This document shows, in pieces, positions 42,489 to 49,989 of a DNA stretch of 64,000 nucleotides. The notes beneath the pieces are model-generated. The model was given only the letters and a program-made list of their open reading frames with translations. It was not told the origin of the DNA and did not search any database. Position 1 is the first letter of the stretch; every line of letters begins with the position of its first letter. This DNA comes from Dyella sp. C11 (GTDB lineage: Bacteria; Pseudomonadota; Gammaproteobacteria; Xanthomonadales; Rhodanobacteraceae). The DNA lies in NCBI RefSeq assembly GCF_003121485.1, contig NZ_QAVX01000004.1, positions 54,276 through 118,275 of the forward strand, written 5' to 3'. Position numbers and translations under genes: made by a program.

Positions 42489-43826
42489 ATGTCCGAACTG
42501 ACACCCCGCGAAATCGTCAACGAACTCGACCGCTACATCATTGGCCAGCACGACGCCAAGCGCGCCGTGGCCATTGCGCTGCGCAACCGCTGGCGCCGCA
42601 TGCAGCTCGAGCCGAACCTGCGTGATGAAGTCACGCCCAAGAACATCCTGATGATCGGTCCCACCGGCGTGGGCAAGACCGAAATCGCCCGCCGCCTCGC
42701 CACGCTGGCCAATGCGCCCTTCGTGAAGGTGGAAGCCACCAAGTTCACCGAGGTGGGTTACGTGGGCAAGGATGTGGAATCCATCGTCCGCGATCTCGCC
42801 GACGTGGCCTACAAGCTGGTGCGCGAGCAGGCCATGAAGCGCGTGCGCACGCAGGCCGAAGATCGCGCCGAAGACCGCATCCTCGACGCCCTGCTGCCGC
42901 GCCGTCAGACGCCCACCGACTGGTCGCACGACGCCGCACCCAGCAGCGAGCAGAACGACACGCGGCAGAAGCTGCGCAAGCAGCTGCGTGAAGGCGCCCT
43001 GGACGACCGCGAGATCGAGCTGGATTTCGCCATGAATGTAGGCGTGGAAATCATGTCCCCGCCGGGCATGGAAGAAATGGGCCAGCAGTTGCGCCAGATG
43101 TTCCAGAACATGGGCGGCGCCAAGACCCAGCAGCGCAAGGTGGCCATCAAGGTGGCCCGCCCCATGTTGATCGAAGAAGAAGCCGCCAAGCTGCTCAACG
43201 AGGAAGAGGTGCGCGCGCAGGCCATGCACGCCGCGGAGCAGAACGGCATCGTCTTCATCGACGAGATCGACAAGGTCGCCCAGCGCTCCGAGTTCGGCGG
43301 CGCCGGCGTCAGCCGCGAAGGCGTGCAGCGTGACCTGCTGCCGCTGGTGGAAGGCTCCACGGTGTCCACCAAATACGGCCCGATCAAGACCGACCACATG
43401 CTGTTCATCGCCTCGGGCGCGTTCTCGCTGGCCAAGCCCTCGGACCTGATTCCCGAGCTGCAGGGTCGCCTCCCGATTCGCGTGGAGCTGTCGGCGCTGT
43501 CGGTCGACGACTTCAAGCGCATCCTGCGTGAACCGCATAACGCCTTGACCAAGCAGTACATCGCCCTGCTGGGTACCGAAGGCGTCACGGTCAGCTTCAC
43601 CGAGGAGGGCGTGGACCGCCTGGCTGAGGTCGCTTTCCAGGTGAACGAGCGCACCGAGAACATCGGCGCCCGGCGCCTGCACACCGTGATGGAGCGGCTA
43701 CTGGAGAAGATCTCCTACGAAGCTGCTGACAAATCCGGCGAAAATTACATGATTGACGCCGAATATGTGGATAAAAACCTGGGTGTACTGGTTCAGGACG
43801 AGGATTTGAGCCGTTACATCCTGTAA
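42489..43826 (+). CDS. hslU: ATP-dependent protease ATPase subunit HslU
   Basis: HslU unfolds substrates and feeds them to HslV. The 445-residue product begins [20 protein letters not shown] and has Walker [10 protein letters not shown] (residues about 58-66), Walker [16 protein letters not shown] near 250, the I domain between them, and the [15 protein letters not shown] and sensor-2 regions after. It ends EDLSRYIL, the C-terminal peptide that docks into HslV. The gap from hslV is 120 bases. Confidence 0.97.
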   Translation: MSELTPREIVNELDRYIIGQHDAKRAVAIALRNRWRRMQLEPNLRDEVTPKNILMIGPTGVGKTEIARRLATLANAPFVKVEATKFTEVGYVGKDVESIVRDLADVAYKLVREQAMKRVRTQAEDRAEDRILDALLPRRQTPTDWSHDAAPSSEQNDTRQKLRKQLREGALDDREIELDFAMNVGVEIMSPPGMEEMGQQLRQMFQNMGGAKTQQRKVAIKVARPMLIEEEAAKLLNEEEVRAQAMHAAEQNGIVFIDEIDKVAQRSEFGGAGVSREGVQRDLLPLVEGSTVSTKYGPIKTDHMLFIASGAFSLAKPSDLIPELQGRLPIRVELSALSVDDFKRILREPHNALTKQYIALLGTEGVTVSFTEEGVDRLAEVAFQVNERTENIGARRLHTVMERLLEKISYEAADKSGENYMIDAEYVDKNLGVLVQDEDLSRYIL

Positions 43827-43862
43827 ACAAGGGGAAAGCCCCGGGCTGGTAAAATTTTGACC

Positions 43863-44477
43863 ATGGGAAATGTGATTGAACTGAAGACCACCGGCCAGCG
43901 CGCCCAGTTGCGCGAAGCGCAGCAGAAGCACCAGCTGGTCCGGTTGTGGCGCGGCGAACTCGAACACGGCAGCTTTTGTGGTTACGTGGGTGGTGTTGGC
44001 CGTGAATTCTTTTTGCTGTGGGTCGTCGGCGACGGCATCACGTATGACGGCATGTATGTGATGCGTCACCGCGACGTGTCCGAACTGGAAGCGCCCGACA
44101 AGCACGCGCCCTTCATGGAAAAGGCGCTGGCCTTGAAGCACCTGATGCCACGCCCGCCGCGAGGCTTCCCGCTGGACGACATCCGCAGCGTGATCCAGGC
44201 CGCTGCCGCGCAGGCGCCCGTCATCGGCGTGCACGTGGACAGCGAGGACGAGTCGGAGGTCTGCTACATCGGCCGCCTGATCAGCGTGGAAGAAGACGGC
44301 TTCAACATGCAGGAGATCTCGCCGGACGCCGAATGGCTGCGCGAGGCATCGTTCTTCTCCTGGGACGAGGTTTCCACCGTGAGCATCGAAGACGGCTACG
44401 CCACGTCGCTGCTGGCCGTGGCGGGCACGCCGCCGCCGCTGGAGCAGGGTGATTCGGGCGTGGGTACCGCGCAGTAA
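43863..44477 (+). CDS. two-module protein downstream of hslU, uncharacterised
   Basis: This 204-residue protein is not recognised as a named family. It seems to hold two similar small modules: about residues 25-75 (LWRGELEHGSFCGYVGGVG, ending MRHRDVSELE) and about 120-180 (VHVDSEDESEVCYIGRLISV, ending WDEVSTVSIED). Both follow a short beta-rich pattern ending in a D-V-S element, like degenerate Sm-like folds. A TTG two codons upstream is possible, but the ATG at 43863 follows better. The close position after hslU (36 bases) suggests the same transcript. A terminator follows at 44500. Confidence 0.6.
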   Translation: MGNVIELKTTGQRAQLREAQQKHQLVRLWRGELEHGSFCGYVGGVGREFFLLWVVGDGITYDGMYVMRHRDVSELEAPDKHAPFMEKALALKHLMPRPPRGFPLDDIRSVIQAAAAQAPVIGVHVDSEDESEVCYIGRLISVEEDGFNMQEISPDAEWLREASFFSWDEVSTVSIEDGYATSLLAVAGTPPPLEQGDSGVGTAQ

Positions 44478-44499
44478 TGCTTGTGAATGTGCTGGATAG

Positions 44500-44527
44500 A
44501 AAGGCCGCCTCACGGGCGGCCTTTTTC
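44500..44527 (+). terminator. rho-independent terminator after the hslVU operon
   Basis: AGGCCGCC pairs with GGCGGCCT around a TCAC loop, followed by TTTTTCTTT. Confidence 0.92.
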
Positions 44528-44530
44528 TTT

Positions 44531-44571
44531 GGCCCCCTCTCCCCTTCGGGGAGAGGGTTGGGGTGAGGGGC
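44531..44571. repeat. CCCTCTCCCC palindrome, left flank of copy B
   Basis: CCCCCTCTCCCCTTCGGGGA continues to GAGGGTTGGGGTGAGGGG. The inverse arrangement stands at 45117-45158, so the pair brackets the multi-hairpin element. Confidence 0.8.
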
Positions 44572-44690
44572 CAATCTGGCCTTTCCTTTCATGACCGTGC
44601 TCCACGCGAAGGCAGGAGCGACGCGATGTGCAGCGCAGCTGCACGAGCCGTCCGCTCCGCTTTTGATTTTGATCCTGGGCCCCCTGTGCG

Positions 44691-45030
44691 GCGGTGAGGG
44701 GTGGACGATCAGGCCCCGCAGGGGTGCCTGACATGGATGTCAGGCACTTTTCGCCCGGGCAGGAGCCCGGTCGAAAAGCCCGGCCGCCCCTCACGGACTG
44801 GCTGGGCGCAGCCCAGGCAGCGCCAAGTGGGGGTGCCCTTCTCTTTGGTTACTTTCTCTTGGGCAAGCAAGAGAAAGTGACCCGGCCTCCGGCAGGAGGT
44901 CGGAAGCCCGCGGCAGGCGAGCCGGGTTGCGGAAGGACCGCAAAAGAGCCAAAGAACAAAGTCACTGGATGACCGGCCCTTCGGCCGTTGAAAAGCGCCT
45001 CCCGCCTTCGCGGGAATGACGGTGAGGGGT
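44691..45030 (+). repeat. multi-hairpin dispersed element, copy B
   Basis: Copy B has the same layout as 17591-17910. The outer stem is GTGAGGGG (44694-44701) with CCCCTCAC (44787-44794). Hairpin 1 is TGCCTGACA/TGTCAGGCA with loop TGGA (44725-44746). Hairpin 2 is CTTTTCG/CGAAAAG with inner CCGGGC/GCCCGG and loop AGGA (44747-44778). Hairpin 3 is 15 base pairs with the GGCAAG loop (44847-44882). In each stem the changes relative to copy A keep pairing. It lies between the hslU operon and the convergent DPP IV gene, where no gene is credible. Confidence 0.85.
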
Positions 45031-45116
45031 AGAGATGTCGCCGCGAGGATGCAGGTGAGGGATGGGGAGGTCATCGCAAGGATGACAGCGAACGAAAGAA
45101 ACGCTTCCGCGAGCAC

Positions 45117-45158
45117 CCACCCCTCACCCCAACCCTCTCCCCGAAGGGGAGAGGGAGC
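45117..45158. repeat. CCCTCTCCCC palindrome, right flank of copy B
   Basis: CCCCTCACCCCAACCCTCTC runs into CCCGAAGGGGAGAGGGAG, the inverse of 44531-44571. On the minus strand it follows the peptidase gene stop at 45169. Confidence 0.8.
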
Positions 45159-45168
45159 TAAGGCAGGG

Positions 45169-47442
45169 CTATCGAGCCGTCGCAGCAGCAGCCGGCTGCA
45201 CTGCAGGCTTCGGCGCCACCGGCACAGCAGCACCCTTCACCTGCTGCTGAAAGAAATTCTCGATCAGGTGATACACGTGACTGCGCTGTCCCGGCAGGTT
45301 CAAACCGTGCTTCGCCCCCGGATACGCCATGAACTGAAACTGCGTCCCTCGCTTCTGCAACTCCGCCATCAACTCCGTGGAATTGAGGAACAGCACGTTG
45401 TCGTCCGCCATGCCGTGGACGAGATAGAGCTTCGAGGTCAGGCCATCCAACCACGCCATCGGGGAACTGCGCGTGTAGCCGGAATCGTTGTCCTGCGGGC
45501 GGCCAAGATAACGCTCGGTGTAGAACGTGTCGTACAGGCGCCAGTTGGTGACGGGCGCCACGGCCACGCCGCCGGCCAGTTCATCGGATGCCTTGGACAG
45601 CATCATGGTGGTCATGTAACCGCCGTAGCTCCAGCCGAACACGCCGATGCGCTTGCCGTCGATCCACGGCTGCGATTTCAGCCAGTGGATGCCAACGAGT
45701 TGATCGTCCACCTCGGCCGCGCCCAGCTGCTGGTAGATCACGCTGTCGAATTTGCGACCGCGGCGCGCCATGCCGCGGTTGTCCAGGGTGAACACCACGA
45801 AGCCCTGGTTGGCCATGTACTGGTTGAAATAGTCACCCCACACGTTGGCGACCATCTGCGCGTGCGGACCGCCGTAGTACATGTCGAACACCGGGTACTT
45901 CTTGGTGGGATCGAAGTTCACGGGCTTGTATAGGCGGTAGTACAGCGTCTGGCCATCGGCGGCTTTCAGCGTGCCGAATTCCGGCTTGATCAGGCTGTCG
46001 CGGTAGGGCCAGTAGGGATGCTTGTCGTCGAGCTTGTTCGGCTCGATCCAGGTGACGAGGCTACCGTCTGCCTTGTGCAGGCTTACCTGCGGCGGCGTGT
46101 CGACGCTGGAAAAGTTGTCGAGATAGAAGCTGCCATCCGGTGCAAACGTGGCCACATGGGTGCCCGCGCCCTGGGTGATGCGTACCGGCGCCTTGGCGTC
46201 GCTGCCATCGAGCTTCACCGCGTAGACCTGTTTTTCCGGCACGGCGTCCTTGTTCGATGCCATGTACACCAGGCCCGCCCGTTCGTTCACCGCCAGCAGC
46301 CCGTCGATGGGCCAATCGCCGTCGCTTACCGCATGCTTGAGCGTGCCATCGAGTCCGTACAGATACAGATGGTGGAAACCACTGCGTTCGCTGCCCCACA
46401 GGAAGCTCTTGCCGTCCTTGAGGAAGGTGAGGACGTCGTTGAGGTTGATCCACGTGTCGGCGGTTTCGGTGACCAGCGTGCGGTGGGCCAGCGTCTTCGC
46501 ATCCACCAGGCGCAGTTCCAGCTTTTGCTGGTTGCGCGGCATGCGCTGATAGCTGACGTGCTTGCCGTCGGGCAGCCAGTTCACGCGGACCAGGTAGATG
46601 TCCTGATCCTTGCCCAGGTCAATCCAGCGCGGCTGACCGCCCGCGGGAGAGACAAGACCGAGTTTCACCGCGACGTTGGGTGCACCCGCCGCCGGGTAGC
46701 GCTGGTCGATCACGTCGGTGTGATCGGCGTAGAGCTCGGTGCGCTTGGTCACCGGCACCTTCGACTCGTCATAGCGTTCGAACGCGATGGCCGAATCGTC
46801 CGGCGCCCACCAGTAGCCCGCGCTGCGATCCATTTCTTCCTGCGCGACGAACTCGGCTTCACCGTTATGCACGGTGCTGCCGCCATCGTGCGTGAGCTGT
46901 TTCGCTTCGCCACTGGTGAGGTCGATCACCCACAGGTTCTGGTCGCGCACGTACGAAACGTAACGGCCCTTGGGCGAGATCTTGGGGTCGATCACGTTGT
47001 CGCCCGCGTCGAGCTGCCTGGGCGCCGCATCGGGCGTGGCCAACGCGTAGACGTACAACTTGCCGTTGATGGGAAACAGCAGCTGCTTGCCATCCGGCGA
47101 CCACTGGTAACTCACGATGCCGTGCAGGCCCGCGGTGCGTTCGCGCTCGCGGCGCGCCTTTTCCGCATCCGACAGCTGCTCGCCGTTGGGTTCGAGTTTC
47201 TTCGAATCCACCAGCAGGCGCGTGGTGTTGCCCTTGAGCTGGTATTCCCACAAATCCAGCTGGAACTGGTCGTCCGCACGGGCACGCAAGAAAGTTACGC
47301 GCGTGCCATCGGGCGATATCTGCAAACCGCGCGGCGCAGCACCGGCAAGGTTGCCGCCGTCGAAGATGCGTTCGATCGTGAGTTTTTCGGCCATGGTCGG
47401 CAAAGCCACCAGTGTGAGGGCGGCAAAGAAAAGTGCGCGCAT
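45169..47442 (-). CDS. dipeptidyl-peptidase IV-type S9 serine peptidase, exported
   Basis: DPP IV removes Xaa-Pro dipeptides in the periplasm or outside. The 757-residue product has a signal peptide (LFFAALTLVALPTMA), an N-terminal beta-propeller (DPPIV_N; VAQEEMDRSAGYWWAPDDSA with the EE substrate-binding pair), and a C-terminal hydrolase. The catalytic triad is Ser in GVFGWSYGGYMT, Asp in HGMADDNVLF and His in GAKHGLNLPG. The family block YYGGPHAQMV is also present. A Pro/Ala-rich tail ends the protein. It is a single gene. Confidence 0.92.
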   Translation of the reverse strand: MRALFFAALTLVALPTMAEKLTIERIFDGGNLAGAAPRGLQISPDGTRVTFLRARADDQFQLDLWEYQLKGNTTRLLVDSKKLEPNGEQLSDAEKARRERERTAGLHGIVSYQWSPDGKQLLFPINGKLYVYALATPDAAPRQLDAGDNVIDPKISPKGRYVSYVRDQNLWVIDLTSGEAKQLTHDGGSTVHNGEAEFVAQEEMDRSAGYWWAPDDSAIAFERYDESKVPVTKRTELYADHTDVIDQRYPAAGAPNVAVKLGLVSPAGGQPRWIDLGKDQDIYLVRVNWLPDGKHVSYQRMPRNQQKLELRLVDAKTLAHRTLVTETADTWINLNDVLTFLKDGKSFLWGSERSGFHHLYLYGLDGTLKHAVSDGDWPIDGLLAVNERAGLVYMASNKDAVPEKQVYAVKLDGSDAKAPVRITQGAGTHVATFAPDGSFYLDNFSSVDTPPQVSLHKADGSLVTWIEPNKLDDKHPYWPYRDSLIKPEFGTLKAADGQTLYYRLYKPVNFDPTKKYPVFDMYYGGPHAQMVANVWGDYFNQYMANQGFVVFTLDNRGMARRGRKFDSVIYQQLGAAEVDDQLVGIHWLKSQPWIDGKRIGVFGWSYGGYMTTMMLSKASDELAGGVAVAPVTNWRLYDTFYTERYLGRPQDNDSGYTRSSPMAWLDGLTSKLYLVHGMADDNVLFLNSTELMAELQKRGTQFQFMAYPGAKHGLNLPGQRSHVYHLIENFFQQQVKGAAVPVAPKPAVQPAAAATAR

Positions 47443-47566
47443 GAATACTTCCCTGGGCGACGCGTCGTACGCAAGAACAAGCGGCGATTAGAACGCGTCG
47501 GGCGCAGGGAAGCCAGCGATTTCCCGTGAAAAGCGCTGCATCCGGCAACGGATGCAGCGCGCGATC

Positions 47567-48265
47567 TCAGACTTTTGCACCTTGGCCGAACAGCACTTTT
47601 CGCGCGTTTTCGTCGGTCGTCAGGTCGAATGTGCCCCGGATCTGCTCGCCGATGGCATAGGCGCGCTGGGTGGCAGGGCGCGCGCGGATCGACTCGAACC
47701 AGGCCTTCACACGGGGAAAGTCCTCCAGCGTCATGCCCTGGTTTTCATAGGGCACGATCCACGGATACGCCGCCATGTCGGCGATGGAGTAGTCCTTTCC
47801 GGCGATGAAATCACGGCCTTCCAGGCGCTTGTTCAGCACGCCGTACAGGCGCCGCGTCTCGTTCACGTAGCGGTCGATGGCGTAGGGGATTTTCTCGGGT
47901 GCATAGCGGTTGAAGTGGTGGTTCTGGCCCAGCATCGGGCCCAGGCCACCCACCTGCCAGGCCAGCCATTCCAGCACGGTGTACTTGCCACGCAAGTCGG
48001 TTGGCAGGAACCGGCCGGTCTTCTCGGCCAGGTACTGCAGGATGGCACCGGACTCGAACACGCTGATGGGCTCGCCGCCGCCCGTCGGATCGGTATCCAC
48101 CACGGCGGGCATGCGGTTGTTGGGCGAAATGGCCAGGAAATCCGGCTGGAACTGCTCGCCCTTGCCGATGTTCACTGGCTTGATGGTGTACGGAAGACCG
48201 GTTTCTTCGAGAAACAGCGTGATTTTGTGGCCGTTGGGCGTGGGCCAGTAATGCAGCTCGATCAT
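47567..48265 (-). CDS. nu-class glutathione S-transferase (YfcG/YghU-like)
   Basis: This 232-residue GST starts IELHYWPTPNGHKITLFLEE, in which T-P-N-G-x-K is the nu-class motif that activates glutathione without the usual Tyr/Ser. VVDTDPTGGGEPISVFESGAIL supplies the E-S glutathione contact. Nu-class GSTs act mainly as disulphide-bond reductases with two glutathiones. The all-helical C-terminal domain is complete (YPWIVPYENQGM). The ATG at 48265 is the family start. It is divergent from the Spy-like gene. Confidence 0.88.
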   Translation of the reverse strand: MIELHYWPTPNGHKITLFLEETGLPYTIKPVNIGKGEQFQPDFLAISPNNRMPAVVDTDPTGGGEPISVFESGAILQYLAEKTGRFLPTDLRGKYTVLEWLAWQVGGLGPMLGQNHHFNRYAPEKIPYAIDRYVNETRRLYGVLNKRLEGRDFIAGKDYSIADMAAYPWIVPYENQGMTLEDFPRVKAWFESIRARPATQRAYAIGEQIRGTFDLTTDENARKVLFGQGAKV

Positions 48266-48398
48266 GGCGATAACTCGGGGCGGACAATGCGTTGATGGTC
48301 GGGGCGCTAGCCTGCGATTCAAGCGCGGGGGAGCTCCTCGCCGTCAACCGCGACGCCGCGGGGGCGTTCCCGCGCTGGTCACCCACGGAGAACCGCCC

Positions 48399-48836
48399 AT
48401 GAAACGCCTCCCCGGCTCTCTCGCGTTTGCACTCGCTGTTGCCTTCACGGGCCACGCACTGGCCCAGCAGGCCGACCAGGCCGGTACCGCACCGCCGCCC
48501 GCCAACGGCCAGCACATGCATCAGTTTGATCCGCAGACGCAACTGCAGCGCCTGACCAAGCAGCTGCAGCTCACGCCGGACCAGCAGGCCAAGATCGGCC
48601 CGATGTTGCAGCAGCGCGACCAGCAGCTGCAGGCACTGCGCGCCGACACCACCCTGAAGCCGGCGGACCGCCGCGCGAAGACCATGTCCCTGGTGCAGGA
48701 CAGCGAAAGCCAGATCGGTGGCGTGCTGACGCCGGAACAGCGCGACAAGTGGAAAGCCGCGCGCGAAAAAGCCATGGAGCGCATGCAGGAGAAGCACGGC
48801 CAGAACGTGCCGTCGTCGGGTAGCAGCGGCGGCTGA
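48399..48836 (+). CDS. Spy/CpxP-type LTXXQ protein, periplasmic
   Basis: The 145-residue protein has a signal peptide (LPGSLAFALAVAFTGHALA) followed by a low-complexity linker and a helical domain with two LTxxQ-type motifs: LQLTPDQQAKIG and VLTPEQRDKWK. This layout is that of Spy/CpxP, small periplasmic chaperones or Cpx sensors. ACGGAG lies before the ATG at 48399. No two-component genes are nearby. It is a single gene, upstream of rbsK. Confidence 0.8.
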   Translation: MKRLPGSLAFALAVAFTGHALAQQADQAGTAPPPANGQHMHQFDPQTQLQRLTKQLQLTPDQQAKIGPMLQQRDQQLQALRADTTLKPADRRAKTMSLVQDSESQIGGVLTPEQRDKWKAAREKAMERMQEKHGQNVPSSGSSGG

Positions 48837-48949
48837 TGGTGATTCCCGTCGTCGCCCCGGCGCGCGCGGGGGCGACGCGCTGTCGTTTCGGCCAGCCGGC
48901 CCTTCTCGTATCCTCCCTCTTCCCCGCATGAAGAAGTGATGGAGCAGGT

Positions 48950-49840
48950 ATGGCGCGCGTGGCCGTGGTCGGCAGCATCAACATGGATCTGGTGACGCTG
49001 GCGTCGCGTTTTGCCGGACCCGGCGAACCCATTCTCGGCGAGCGCTTCCTCACCGTGCACGGCGGCAAGGGTGCGAACCAGGCGGTGGCCGCCGCGCGGC
49101 TTGGTGCCGAGGTGGCGCTGATCGGCGCCGTGGGTGACGACGCTTTTGGTGCGGAACTGCGGGAAGGCCTGTCGCGCGAGAACGTCGATCTCGCGCATGT
49201 CGTGCGCATCGCCGAATGCGGCAGCGGCACCGCATCCATTACCGTCGCCGAAGGCGAAAACCACATCATCGTGGTTCCCGCCGCCAACGCGCGCGTGACA
49301 CCGGCGCAGATCGAGCGGGCGCAATCCACGCTCGCCAGCGCCGACGCCATTCTGGTGCAGATGGAAATTCCGCTCGAGTCCGTGGAAGCCACGCTGCGAC
49401 TCGGCCAGCGACTTGGCAAGCCGGTGATCCTCAACCCCGCACCCACGCAGAAGCTGCCGGTGGAATGGTTGAAACTTGCGCGCTATCTCACGCCCAATCA
49501 ACACGAGCTCGCCATCCTGCTCGGTGCGGATGCCGATGAAGATTTCCAGTCATTGATGCAACGCGCGCCTGCACCGGTGGTGCTGACGCGCGGCGGTGAT
49601 GGCGCTTGGTATCGCGATGGCGGTGACGCGGCACATCAGGCAGGTTTCAAGGTCGATGCCGTGGACACCACGGGTGCCGGCGATACGTTCAATGCGGCTC
49701 TCGCCGTTTTCCTTCACGAAGGATTGCCTGCAGCAGTCCGCAAGGCGTGTGCTGCCGCGGCATTGTCGGTGACACGACTGGGCGCGCAAGGCGGCATGCC
49801 AACGCGCGCCGAGCTGGAAGCGTTCCTTCCGTCCGCCTGA
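48950..49840 (+). CDS. rbsK: ribokinase
   Basis: RbsK phosphorylates D-ribose to ribose 5-phosphate. The 296-residue PfkB-family protein has the substrate-binding GGKGANQAVAAARLGAEVAL near residue 40, PNQHELAILLG, and the catalytic DTTGAGDTFNAALA near 245 with the general base Asp. The overall layout, including VGSINMDLV at the start, matches ribokinase better than other PfkB kinases, though related substrates cannot be excluded. No ribose transporter genes are beside it. Confidence 0.88.
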   Translation: MARVAVVGSINMDLVTLASRFAGPGEPILGERFLTVHGGKGANQAVAAARLGAEVALIGAVGDDAFGAELREGLSRENVDLAHVVRIAECGSGTASITVAEGENHIIVVPAANARVTPAQIERAQSTLASADAILVQMEIPLESVEATLRLGQRLGKPVILNPAPTQKLPVEWLKLARYLTPNQHELAILLGADADEDFQSLMQRAPAPVVLTRGGDGAWYRDGGDAAHQAGFKVDAVDTTGAGDTFNAALAVFLHEGLPAAVRKACAAAALSVTRLGAQGGMPTRAELEAFLPSA

Positions 49841-49863
49841 GCGCTTTGCCGCCGATGCTTTTT

Positions 49864-49978
49864 TGTGGGAGCGCACCCTGTGCGCGACTGTGCGAAGCGG
49901 AACGGATAGGCCTCGATTCAAGCCCGCACTTTCCTTCGCTTTCGCATCCCGTTGTCGCGCACAGGGTGCGCTCCCACA
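49864..49978. repeat. inverted pair of GTGG-type REP palindromes
   Basis: A forward unit (49864-49888) and a reverse unit (49954-49978) with GTGGGAGCGCACC and GTGCGCGAC arms lie between the convergent rbsK and ftsK genes. Confidence 0.85.
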
Positions 49979-49989
49979 AACGCTGTTGA

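Noticed and set aside
44641-45168. coding potential in the gap between the hslU operon and the DPP IV gene
   Set aside because: Frames such as 44694-44972 give low-complexity peptides that recur at 17.6-17.8 kb only because the DNA element recurs. The stems vary without regard to codon position.
47680-47720. tRNA T-loop-like word in the GST gene
   Set aside because: GACTCGAACCAGG resembles a reversed T arm but no cloverleaf can be built and it lies in a coding region.
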